Assembly: GCF_000967655.1 (NCBI RefSeq) | Contig: NZ_JXYA01000027.1 | Coordinates: forward strand, 124,001-188,000 | Direction of reading: 5' to 3' | DNA from: Pseudoalteromonas rubra | GTDB lineage: Bacteria > Pseudomonadota > Gammaproteobacteria > Enterobacterales > Alteromonadaceae | DNA length: 64,000 bases | Part shown: positions 1 to 8,088 of the stretch, piece after piece | Position numbering within the stretch: the first letter of the stretch is position 1 | How the letters are laid out: each line of letters opens with the position of its first letter | The notes under the pieces: generated by a model | Databases searched by the model: none | Told to the model about the DNA's origin: nothing | What the model saw: the letters and a program-made list of their open reading frames with translations, nothing else | Position numbers and translations under genes: made by a program

Positions 1-1256
1 TTACCGCCGACATGTATCAGGTGTTTGCCGAGCAGATGCAGGAAGTGGGCTACAATACCTTGCTGTCACCCTGTGCCGATGTTAATGCCAACCCGGATAA
101 CCCCATTATTGGCCTGCGGGCCTTTGGCGAGCAGAGCCATCACGTTGCCCGGCATGTTGCCGCAGCGGTGCGCGGTGTACAGCGTAGTGGCAGCCTGAGC
201 TGCGCCAAACACTTTCCCGGCCACGGCGATACTCACAGCGATTCACACCAGACCCTGCCGGAAGTCGACAAGTCTTTGCAGCTATTGATGCGCGAAGATT
301 TATTGCCCTTCAAGGCGGCGATTGAAACGGGCGTACCGCTGATCATGACCAGTCATATCCGTTACCCGCAGATAGACTCCGATTATCCGGCAACCCTGTC
401 TGCGACCATTTTACAGGGCATATTGCGCCAGCAGCTGGGTTTTGAGGGACTGATCATCACCGACAGCATGAACATGTGGTCGATGCGCAAGAATTACGCG
501 CCCGCAGAGGCGGCGATTTTGGCATTGCAGGCGGGCGCCAATCTGGTAATGCTCAGTGAAGAACACTACGAAAACAGCACCACGCCTTATAAGGCCATTC
601 AGGCACAAACCATTGATGGCGTAGTGGCTGCAGTGAAGCAAGGTAGCCTGCCTGAGTCTGTCGTCGATGCCCGTTTGCAGCAGGTGCTGGCCTTTAAATA
701 TCAGCATTTTGCCGCATCGTTACACACCGCACCCAGCGTGCTGGAAAGCGCCAATGAGCTGGCGCGAGAAGCGGCAGTGGCAGCCATCCGGGTTGTGCGT
801 AACGAGCGCCAGCAATGGCCACTCGAAGGCCAGGCATTTACCCTGGCATTTGCCGCAGATCCCAAAGGGTACGACAACATAGTGAACAGCCGGGGAATAG
901 GTCCGAACGACCCCAACTCGGCGCGGGATGTGATCCTTTCTACCCTTGCTGAGCGCGGACGGGAATACCGGCTGTGGCAACATGACCAACTGATGGCGGC
1001 GTTACAGGCACCTACTGAACCGCTGGCAGAGCCTCTGGTACTGATCACCGAAGACTATCCCTTACCCGGCGAAAGCTTTGATGTGGTGGCGCAGCAGCAA
1101 CGTGTTCAACAGGCACTGCAAAAGTGGCCCGATAAAGTCATTGTGATCGCCATGCGCTCAGACTACGAAATAACGCAATATGCTGATTTATCAACTTATG
1201 TTTGCGCCTATTCAAGCAGGGCAGTCAGTGCTCGCGCAATGGCAGAGCAACTTTAA
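1..1256 (+). CDS. Glycoside hydrolase family 3 beta-N-acetylhexosaminidase (5' partial)
   Basis: The reading frame is open to the left edge (first visible ATG at 12), so the N-terminus lies outside the window. The family releases terminal beta-N-acetylglucosamine from chitin oligosaccharides or muropeptides. The NagZ-type histidine loop KHFPGHGDTHSDSH is present, with the likely nucleophile Asp in ITDSMNM. About 190 residues follow the catalytic barrel, so it is longer than housekeeping NagZ (about 340 aa) and closer to the two-domain exo-hexosaminidases of chitin degraders. A TonB-dependent receptor and a chitin-binding secreted protein follow on the same strand, which supports a role in chitin or GlcNAc-glycan use. 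A beta-glucosidase role is less likely because the histidine loop is the N-acetylhexosaminidase form. Confidence 0.85.
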   Translation, partial: TADMYQVFAEQMQEVGYNTLLSPCADVNANPDNPIIGLRAFGEQSHHVARHVAAAVRGVQRSGSLSCAKHFPGHGDTHSDSHQTLPEVDKSLQLLMREDLLPFKAAIETGVPLIMTSHIRYPQIDSDYPATLSATILQGILRQQLGFEGLIITDSMNMWSMRKNYAPAEAAILALQAGANLVMLSEEHYENSTTPYKAIQAQTIDGVVAAVKQGSLPESVVDARLQQVLAFKYQHFAASLHTAPSVLESANELAREAAVAAIRVVRNERQQWPLEGQAFTLAFAADPKGYDNIVNSRGIGPNDPNSARDVILSTLAERGREYRLWQHDQLMAALQAPTEPLAEPLVLITEDYPLPGESFDVVAQQQRVQQALQKWPDKVIVIAMRSDYEITQYADLSTYVCAYSSRAVSARAMAEQL

Positions 1257-1285
1257 ACAGATCAGAAAAACGAAATAATAAGTGC

Positions 1286-1316
1286 TTGACAATTAGTCAA
1301 AATGATTTGATAAATA
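1286..1316 (+). promoter_or_regulatory. Candidate promoter and inverted repeat upstream of the TonB-dependent receptor
   Basis: TTGACA at 1286-1291 is a perfect -35 hexamer. TAAATA at 1311-1316 is a possible -10, but the 19-nt spacer is long; an overlapping hexamer at 1308-1313 would give 16. The -35 sits inside the inverted repeat TTGACaattaGTCAA (1286-1300), a plausible operator. No regulator gene is seen in the window. Confidence 0.4.
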
Positions 1317-1422
1317 CTTAGTAATTCAATTTTACTAATAAAAAATGACAGTTTAATAAAAACACAAGCCTGTCGACTCACTGGGAATGAACGGCTTGGG
1401 AAAAGGCAAAGGGGAGAAGAGC

Positions 1423-4026
1423 ATGAAAAATCAGGGCTCAAAGGTAAAAAGCAGGTATCTGAACAGTTATCTGAAATCCAGTTATGTCGCAGCCTGTGTC
1501 GCAACGGCGCTGTCTGGCATGTCATTTGGTGCCGCGGCAGAGCAACAGGAAGGCGCGAGTCAGGCAATGGAGACCATCGAAGTCAGAGGGATCCGCCGCA
1601 GCCTCACCGAGGCGCTTAACACTAAGCGTTTTGCTAACTCGGTCGTTGACTCTATCTCAGCGGAAGACATTGGTAAGTTCCCGGATAAAAACATCGGTGA
1701 TGCGATGCAGCGTATTCCGGGTGTGACTGTGGTCAGAACCTTTGGTGAGGTCAGCGGCGTAACGGTTCGTGGTACTGCACCGGAGCACAGTATGGTACTG
1801 CTTAATGGTCAAAACGTAGCGAGTGTTGGCTGGTTTGACTTAGGCGGGATGAACCGTAGCTTTAACTTTGAGATGCTTGCATCAGAGCAGATCTCGGGCA
1901 TGGATGTCTATAAGTCGGTGGAGTCGGACATTAACGAAGGTGCGATGGGTGGTACGGTGAACCTGAAAACCCGTAAGCCGCTGGAGATGGATTCGGGCAC
2001 TGTGTTTGCGTCTGTTGAGAATGCCTATCACAGCAACGCTGAAGACTGGTCGCCGGCCTATTCCGGTCTGGCAAGTTGGAAAAATGACCAGGAAAACTTC
2101 GGTATCCTTGTCGCTTACTCCAATGAAGAGTCGAAAGTATATCGTGAAACCTTATCCACCTTCGGACCACCTGGTGCATCTGAGCTGGAAGACAGTGCCG
2201 GCATTTTAAGAAAAACCTCTTGCTGTGCCTCATCGATTATCTTTGATGAAGACAGGGAGCGCAGCAGCAGCCAGATAAGTGTTCAGTACGCGCCCAGCGA
2301 TGCATTGACGCTAAGCCTGGATTACAACCTGTTTGAGCTGCAAAACGACCACGTTAACTCGGCGATGTTCGCCATTATGAGCTCGGGTACCTTACAGAGC
2401 GACACCGTCAGCGTGAATGAGCAGGGCATAGTTACCGGCGCCACCGTGCGCGCATCGGGCCCGGGTGGTGCGCCACTATTTAATAACAGCGTACTGCGCA
2501 CACCTGATATGCAATCGGATGTACTTAACTTTACGGCCAACTATCAGGCTGATGCCTGGTCGGCAGACTTTGTACTGGGCCAGTCAACCGCCGAAGGCCG
2601 TATCGGTCAGACAAGTACCTGGTGGGGCGACATTACCGAGCGTGCTAACTCAGGCTTTTCTTACAATGTCGATGGGCCGCTTGAATTACAGCCGGTTAAT
2701 TCAGACTACCTGAGCAGCCACGATAATTTAGAGCTGTTCCACGAATACACTTACATCAATTACGAACGCGACAATGAAATAGACTATATCCAGGCCGACT
2801 TCACCTTTGAGCTGGACTCGCCGGTGATCACCTCTATTCAGACGGGGATTAAGTTTCAGGAGCAGGTCTTTTCTTATCAGGAAAACAACCAGGATCTGAG
2901 CGTAGATGCTATCCGAGAAGGGGGCGAGCGACTGACGCTGGGCGACTTTAACGGCGGATTTGTCTCAGGCCTGCACAGTGCCGAGGGGCGCGCCGGCAGC
3001 CTATCTTCTTTCCCGATTGCGACCCGTGGCCTGTGGGACTACGCACGCAACAATGCACCTGGCACTGTCACGGTCAAAGATGCCTTCTCTATCGAAGAAG
3101 ACATTGCCGCAGCCTATGTAAAGGCCAACTTCTCCGGTGAAGGGTTCCGCGGTAATTTGGGTCTGCGTGTGGTGGAAACCGACATTCTTTCTAAAGGCGA
3201 AATCAATGGCGTAAAAGGGGAAGTGGATAAAACCTACACCAACTATCTGCCAAGCCTGAACTTAGCCATCGACCTGACTGAAGACATGATCTTCCGTTTT
3301 GCCGCCGGTTCAACGGTATCGCGCCCAGATTATGATGACATGAAAGTGGCCGACATCATTTCCCAAAGCTTTAAAACGGCGAACGTGGGTAGCCCGGATT
3401 TGGACCCGTATAAGTCTGATCAATACGACATGGGGGTTGAGTGGTACTTTAACCCGTCGTCTGTGTTGGGTGCCACCTTGTTTGTGAAGAACATCAGTGA
3501 CTACATTGAGCAAACGACCGCCGCTGAGTTTTATCCGGGATGTGGTGAAGGGTGCCTGGTAACGCGTTCACGTAACGTGGGCACGGCCGATGTACGTGGT
3601 ATTGAGTTGCAATATCAGCATGCATTCGAAAACGGTTTTGGGGTGCAGGCAAATTACACCTATACCGACAGCAGCCGTACCGACTCGACCGGTAAGGAAA
3701 CGCCGATTGAGGAAGTATCGAAAAACTCCTACAACTTGTCTGGTTACTACGAAAATGACCTGTTCAGCGTGCGCCTGGCGTATAACTACCGTGATAACTG
3801 GGTCAGACAGCTCAACGGCAGTGGCCTGGACAGCTCGAACGATGCCTATGATCAGGTTGATGCCTCTGTGGTCTGGCATGTAACAGACAACATAGACGTG
3901 TCACTGGAAGCGGTTAACCTGCTCAACGAAGCTCTGGTGCTAAGGCAGCCTACAGCAGGCAATATTGTGCATGCTGTGGACGAATTTGGTACCCGTTACT
4001 TTGTCGGTGCCAGCATTCGCTTCTAA
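1423..4026 (+). CDS. TonB-dependent receptor, carbohydrate-uptake type
   Basis: Outer-membrane TonB-dependent transporter of 867 aa from the ATG at 1423, which has GGGGAGAAGA directly upstream; an in-frame ATG at 1387 lacks such a site. A signal peptide ends near residue 40 (FGAAA). It is followed by METIEVRGIRRSL and a plug domain with AEDIGKFPDKNIGDAMQRIPGV, a motif typical of the Caulobacter/Xanthomonas/Alteromonas receptor group (TIGR01782 type) used for complex glycans. The chain ends in YFVGASIRF, with the terminal Phe of an outer-membrane beta-barrel. Neighbours are a GH3 hexosaminidase and a chitin-binding protein, so chitooligosaccharide uptake is the likely role. The substrate is inferred from context only. 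Confidence 0.88.
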   Translation: MKNQGSKVKSRYLNSYLKSSYVAACVATALSGMSFGAAAEQQEGASQAMETIEVRGIRRSLTEALNTKRFANSVVDSISAEDIGKFPDKNIGDAMQRIPGVTVVRTFGEVSGVTVRGTAPEHSMVLLNGQNVASVGWFDLGGMNRSFNFEMLASEQISGMDVYKSVESDINEGAMGGTVNLKTRKPLEMDSGTVFASVENAYHSNAEDWSPAYSGLASWKNDQENFGILVAYSNEESKVYRETLSTFGPPGASELEDSAGILRKTSCCASSIIFDEDRERSSSQISVQYAPSDALTLSLDYNLFELQNDHVNSAMFAIMSSGTLQSDTVSVNEQGIVTGATVRASGPGGAPLFNNSVLRTPDMQSDVLNFTANYQADAWSADFVLGQSTAEGRIGQTSTWWGDITERANSGFSYNVDGPLELQPVNSDYLSSHDNLELFHEYTYINYERDNEIDYIQADFTFELDSPVITSIQTGIKFQEQVFSYQENNQDLSVDAIREGGERLTLGDFNGGFVSGLHSAEGRAGSLSSFPIATRGLWDYARNNAPGTVTVKDAFSIEEDIAAAYVKANFSGEGFRGNLGLRVVETDILSKGEINGVKGEVDKTYTNYLPSLNLAIDLTEDMIFRFAAGSTVSRPDYDDMKVADIISQSFKTANVGSPDLDPYKSDQYDMGVEWYFNPSSVLGATLFVKNISDYIEQTTAAEFYPGCGEGCLVTRSRNVGTADVRGIELQYQHAFENGFGVQANYTYTDSSRTDSTGKETPIEEVSKNSYNLSGYYENDLFSVRLAYNYRDNWVRQLNGSGLDSSNDAYDQVDASVVWHVTDNIDVSLEAVNLLNEALVLRQPTAGNIVHAVDEFGTRYFVGASIRF

Positions 4027-4069
4027 TACCGACAGAGCGCACGGCAGCCCGTACCGTGCGTTACTAAAT

Positions 4070-4096
4070 TAAGGAAGCCCTGGCTTCCTTTAGGCC
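4070..4096 (+). terminator. Hairpin terminator candidate after the TonB-dependent receptor
   Basis: AAGGAAGCC (4071-4079) pairs with GGCTTCCTT (4082-4090). A GC-rich hairpin lies just upstream (GCACGG...CCGTGC, about 4038-4060). The T tract is poor, so termination strength is uncertain. Confidence 0.45.
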
Positions 4097-4567
4097 AGTT
4101 TGGTTTTAACTGGTCAATCCGCGCGTAGCCTGGCAAGGAAGGTTGCAAAGGTGCGCGGATAAGGGTGTAAGCGCGCGTTGCCCAGGCAAATATTGCTGGG
4201 TCCGCGCTGTGCACTCACACTTCTACTCGGTTAAGGCAAGTTTGCCCGGCTTGCCTTATTTCTCTGCTTTTTCGCCGTCACTTCTGCATGAAACCTTATT
4301 GCAATAAATTTTGTAAAAACAATTGACTTATTATTTGGTCAACGCTAGCTTGTATATTAGTTGAGCAAATAGAAATGCCCGTTTTGTGTGTGATGCAAGA
4401 TAGGTTAGCTCACTACCTCAGCGATATGAACCCGGTATAGATAATTCATGCGGGTTTATTGGTAGGCGGCTTCGGGTTGGGCTGCGGTTGTTCATTAAAA
4501 TTGTTGCTCTGATCGGGTTGATATGGCTGGGTTTGTTTCGATTAAAAAAATAATGAGGAAACACCTA
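4097..4567. other. Long non-coding gap with a second terminator-like hairpin
   Basis: About 470 nt without a convincing gene. It is GC-rich between about 4100 and 4220. It contains AAGGCAAG (4233-4240) pairing with CTTGCCTT (4250-4257), followed by ATTTCTCTGCTTTTT, which looks like an intrinsic terminator on the + strand. AT-rich sequence with TTGAC (4323-4327) and GTCAA (4338-4342) follows, and is probably promoter or operator DNA for the downstream gene. A small RNA ending at the 4233-4257 hairpin is possible but not shown. Confidence 0.4.
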
Positions 4568-6742
4568 ATGAAAGTGAAAATGACAGGATGTGCAGTGGCC
4601 GTAATGTTAAGTTGTTCCGCGTCGGCGGGCACCGGCGTACAGGACTTTTTGGACAGCTTAAGAAACTTCGAATCGGGTATTAACCCTGCGCTTGCAGATT
4701 TTTATCTGGAGAATCTCGATAACCCGGTTTACAAATATGCCAAAGTATCGGCACCGGGACGTATGATCCGGGATTGTTCAACAGGCAGTATGATCCCGGA
4801 ACCCACCACCATCAATCAGTTCTTCACTAAGCTGGGCATTGATGGCTTTTACAATGCGCAAACCCCCAATGACCCCGACATGTTCAAGAAGATGCAGTAT
4901 AACTCCATGAACGCCTGGGGGTTTGTGGGGTATCAGCTGGGTGAAGCGGTACTTATCGATGCGGGCTACTACAGTCCGAAAGTCGTGACTGTGGATGGCA
5001 CTGAGTACGATAGTTTTTATGTGTTTGTGGAAGACAGCACCTGGATTGGCTGTAAAACCGAGGCGCTGGTGGAAATTGTCGGCTCTGGTGGCAACAAAAT
5101 TCAGGCTACCGACGTTAACCGCTGGGAAGGCACCTTTGTGGGCAAAAACGGCGTAAACTCGTTTGCCGATCTGCTGATCCCGGATAATCAGGAACTGGTG
5201 ATGCGCGATGCCATGCGCTTTAACTATGGCGTGATGACCCAGCTATTGACTGCGGCCAACATGACCTGGGAGCAGGCGCTGGCGAAGAGCTGGCCAGACA
5301 AAGACGACAATGGCAACCCCATCACAGTTCAGGCGACTATGTCGGGTTTGCTGGCTGCGGCCCACCTGCGCGGTGCCTGGGGCACGGCGCGTTTGCTGAC
5401 CAAAGATGAGATCACCTGTGACGAGCTGGGCACTTGTATCACCAAGTACGTTCATAAATTTGGTGGCTACAATACTATCTTCGACACCCCGGCGGACGAT
5501 GTCATTGAAGGCTCAAAATACGATGAAAAACTCTCGGCAGGTTGGGGTAACGATTTAGTGCTGCCCGGTGGTGGCGTGGATGTTATCGAACTACATGAGC
5601 AAAGTGGCTCTGTGACCACAGTGCGCGATTTCACCGTGGGCGAAGACCGCATTATCCTGCGCGACTGGCAGGCGAGCGCACCGCTGAGCAACCTGTCTGT
5701 GTCGGATGTACCAGCCGGTGCCGAACTGGCGTTTGCCGGTCAGCGTGTGGTACTCGAAGGCGTATCAGCGGCGGCTGTGAACGTGAACACCGAAGCGGTG
5801 ATCGCCCAGTCGGATATTTATGAAATTGCCTGGTCAGGCAAACAAAGCGTGACCGGCTTTAACCCTTCGCTTGATAAAATTCGGGGTACTGCCGGAATTG
5901 GCTTTAAGCACCTCAAAGCCTATGAAACAGACACTGCATTGGTCATCGGTGTGCAGGCCAAAGATGGCGGTATCTACAGCTCGGTTGAACTGGTCGGCCT
6001 GACGATTGCTGATCTGACGCCGGAAATGTTTGATAACGTGACGGGTGGTTATGACCGCCTGGGCTTTATCGTACCGCTGAACAGCCAGAACTGGGGCTGG
6101 AATATGGCACTGACGGTGAACAGCTTTGATCCGGCCAAAACCGTGATCAGCATGCCACTGTTCAACTACAGCTTCTCCATGCTGATCCTGACGCAGGAAG
6201 GCGTGGATACGGTGATCACACTGGATGAGACGGCCTCAAAAGGCGATCAAAAGCGTTTGGTACTGAAAAACACCGATGTGAATAGCCTTAGCGCGGCCAA
6301 CTTTGACTTTGTCTCGGGCAACTTTACCGATGCAACCATTGATGTGCCGGTATTCTATGACATCACGGCCACGGTTGTAGGCACGGGCGGCAGCATTTCA
6401 CCAGCCCCGGATGCCAGCGGCGTGATCAGTGGCAAAGGCAACACCGACTTCACACTGACCTTTGTACCAGACAGCGGTTACCGCGTTGCGACATTGAAAG
6501 TCGACGGCGTTAGCGTGACAGCGCAGTCAAGCTACACTTTCGTGGCACTGTCTGCAGCGCACAGTGTAGAGGTGACCTTTGAGCCAGGTAATGCCTGCCC
6601 GGCCCCTTGGAATGCAAACGACATCTACACCACCGGCGATCAGGTGACCTTTGAAGGTCAAACCTACCAAGCCAAATGGTGGAACCAGGGCAATAACCCA
6701 GCCTCACTAGGGCCTTGGGAAGCGATCGAAAACTGCCAGTAA
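4568..6742 (+). CDS. Secreted multidomain protein: lysozyme-like N-domain, RTX-like turns, InlB-type repeat, CBM5/12 chitin-binding domain
   Basis: 724 aa from the ATG at 4568, chosen because TGAGGAAA lies 8 nt upstream; in-frame ATGs at 4523 and 4553 would spoil the signal peptide. The signal peptide ends about residue 20 (SCSASA). Residues about 25-290 carry NFESG (Glu35), GYQLGEAVLIDAGYY, a W-x-GTFVGKNGVNS stretch and MSGLLAAAHLRGAWG (about 258-272), which resemble lysozyme-superfamily murein hydrolases of phage-tail type. About 308-345 has an RTX-like segment (DDVIEG...GWGNDLVLPGGG), about 597-671 an InlB/Flg_new-type repeat (GTGGSISP...YTF), and about 676-723 a CBM5/12 module with AKWWNQGNNP. 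It probably acts outside the cell on chitin or peptidoglycan. The enzymatic activity is inferred and Glu35 as catalyst is a guess. Confidence 0.7.
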   Translation: MKVKMTGCAVAVMLSCSASAGTGVQDFLDSLRNFESGINPALADFYLENLDNPVYKYAKVSAPGRMIRDCSTGSMIPEPTTINQFFTKLGIDGFYNAQTPNDPDMFKKMQYNSMNAWGFVGYQLGEAVLIDAGYYSPKVVTVDGTEYDSFYVFVEDSTWIGCKTEALVEIVGSGGNKIQATDVNRWEGTFVGKNGVNSFADLLIPDNQELVMRDAMRFNYGVMTQLLTAANMTWEQALAKSWPDKDDNGNPITVQATMSGLLAAAHLRGAWGTARLLTKDEITCDELGTCITKYVHKFGGYNTIFDTPADDVIEGSKYDEKLSAGWGNDLVLPGGGVDVIELHEQSGSVTTVRDFTVGEDRIILRDWQASAPLSNLSVSDVPAGAELAFAGQRVVLEGVSAAAVNVNTEAVIAQSDIYEIAWSGKQSVTGFNPSLDKIRGTAGIGFKHLKAYETDTALVIGVQAKDGGIYSSVELVGLTIADLTPEMFDNVTGGYDRLGFIVPLNSQNWGWNMALTVNSFDPAKTVISMPLFNYSFSMLILTQEGVDTVITLDETASKGDQKRLVLKNTDVNSLSAANFDFVSGNFTDATIDVPVFYDITATVVGTGGSISPAPDASGVISGKGNTDFTLTFVPDSGYRVATLKVDGVSVTAQSSYTFVALSAAHSVEVTFEPGNACPAPWNANDIYTTGDQVTFEGQTYQAKWWNQGNNPASLGPWEAIENCQ

Positions 6743-6760
6743 CCGGCGATGCAGTAAAAT

Positions 6761-6798
6761 AAAAAAGCCATGGCACGCATAAGCGGCCATGGCTTTTT
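6761..6798 (+). terminator. Intrinsic terminator after the chitin-binding protein
   Basis: GCCATGGC at 6767-6774 and 6786-6793 form an 8-bp stem with an A-run before and TTTTT after. It lies about 20 nt past the stop codon at 6742. Confidence 0.8.
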
Positions 6799-6902
6799 GT
6801 GCATTATGGTGTGGTGCCAGGTTTATACCAGTGGACGATCAGGCCAAACAGACTGTGCAAAGCAAGCGGGACGAGAAGGTTTTGATGGAGAAAAGCAGGG
6901 GG

Positions 6903-6934
6903 ATAAAAACGCCATGGCGAGTTCACCATGGCGT
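6903..6934 (-). terminator. Intrinsic terminator of fbp
   Basis: Read on the minus strand, ACGCCATGG and CCATGGCGT form a 9-bp stem with an 8-nt loop, followed by TTTTTAT. It lies about 27 nt past the fbp stop codon. Confidence 0.8.
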
Positions 6935-6960
6935 ATAAAGTGTGTCGCTAAATAAGGGTG

Positions 6961-7929
6961 TTACTTATGATACCCAAGACACGCTTCGACTTCGTTTTTC
7001 GAGCCTAAGATCACCGCCACGCGCTGGTGGATATGTTCCGGGTCGATATCCAGAATGCGTTGCTCACCGGTGTGGGCCAGGCCGCCGGCTTGTTCTACCA
7101 GCATGGCCATCGGGTTGGCTTCGTACATCAGGCGCAGTTTGTATGGCTTTTCCGGGTTTTTGGTGTCGGCCGGGTAGGTAAACAGGCCGCCGCGGCATAG
7201 TACGCGGTGTACATCACCTACCATGGCAGCAATCCAGCGCATGTTGAAGTTTTTACCGCGCGGGCCGGTGTCACCTGCCAGCAGGTCGTTGATGTAGTTT
7301 TGCATGGCCGGTTGCCAGTGGCGCTGGTTTGAGGCGTTGATGGCAAATTCTTTGGTGTCGGCCGGTACTTTGGCAAACTCTTCCGTCAGCAGGAAACTGC
7401 CGTGGGTTTTGTCCAGCGTGAAGATGCGGGTGCCTTTACCTGTGGTCAGTGCCAGCGTGGTGCACGGACCGTACAGGACGTAGCCTGCGGCAACTTGCTT
7501 GTGGCCTGGCTGCATAAAGATAGCCGGATCGGCCGGATCGCCGTCTTCTGGTGCTTCCATGATAGAGAAGATAGTGCCTACCAGTGAATTGATATCGGTA
7601 TTAGAAGAACCGTCCAGCGGGTCGAATGCCACGATAAACTTGGCATCCGGGTTACCTGCTACCGTGCCTTCCTCTTCTTCCGAGGCAATGGCTTTCACAT
7701 AGCCAGATTCCAGCAGAATGTCTTTAAGTAGCTGGTTAGACAGTACGTCGAGTTTCTTCTGAGTTTCGCCCTGAATGTTTTCATCCAGCGTTGAACCCAG
7801 CACGCCTGACAGCGCGCCCTGACCAACGCGGAAAGAGATTTCTTTACAGGCAGCCAGAATGGTTCGGATCAGTGAAACCAGTTCACGGGAACAGCCGTCT
7901 TCAATTAACACCGGTGGAAGTCTACGCAT
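6961..7929 (-). CDS. fbp: Class I fructose-1,6-bisphosphatase
   Basis: Hydrolyses fructose 1,6-bisphosphate to fructose 6-phosphate in gluconeogenesis, in the cytoplasm. At 322 aa it matches the usual bacterial class I length (about 330). The metal-binding DPLDGSSN signature is at residues 103-110, with the acidic segment EEEEG at about 84-88. The C-terminal [19 protein letters not shown] motif of sugar-phosphate phosphatases is intact. It is a single-gene unit, with its own terminator on the 3' side and a divergent protease gene on the 5' side. Gluconeogenic capacity fits a marine bacterium living on amino acids and aminosugars, as the neighbouring genes suggest. Confidence 0.97.
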   Translation of the reverse strand: MRRLPPVLIEDGCSRELVSLIRTILAACKEISFRVGQGALSGVLGSTLDENIQGETQKKLDVLSNQLLKDILLESGYVKAIASEEEEGTVAGNPDAKFIVAFDPLDGSSNTDINSLVGTIFSIMEAPEDGDPADPAIFMQPGHKQVAAGYVLYGPCTTLALTTGKGTRIFTLDKTHGSFLLTEEFAKVPADTKEFAINASNQRHWQPAMQNYINDLLAGDTGPRGKNFNMRWIAAMVGDVHRVLCRGGLFTYPADTKNPEKPYKLRLMYEANPMAMLVEQAGGLAHTGEQRILDIDPEHIHQRVAVILGSKNEVEACLGYHK

Positions 7930-8021
7930 AAATTTTAGTCCTGATAACGGTTATGTTGCAGCCCTGATAGAGTGAGAGAGCAGGCCACAAACAGCGCTGA
8001 ATTTTGTCCTAAATAACTGTA

Positions 8022-8047
8022 TTTTGTATACGATTTAATATACAAAA
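8022..8047 (+). promoter_or_regulatory. Inverted repeat in the fbp/metalloprotease intergenic region
   Basis: TTTTGTAT (8022-8029) and ATACAAAA (8040-8047) form an inverted repeat around an AT-rich centre, 41 nt before the protease start. It could be an operator or part of a promoter. No cognate regulator is identifiable. Confidence 0.3.
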
Positions 8048-8088
8048 GGGGTACCAGTCATCTAACCTCAAATAACAAAGATAAGAAA

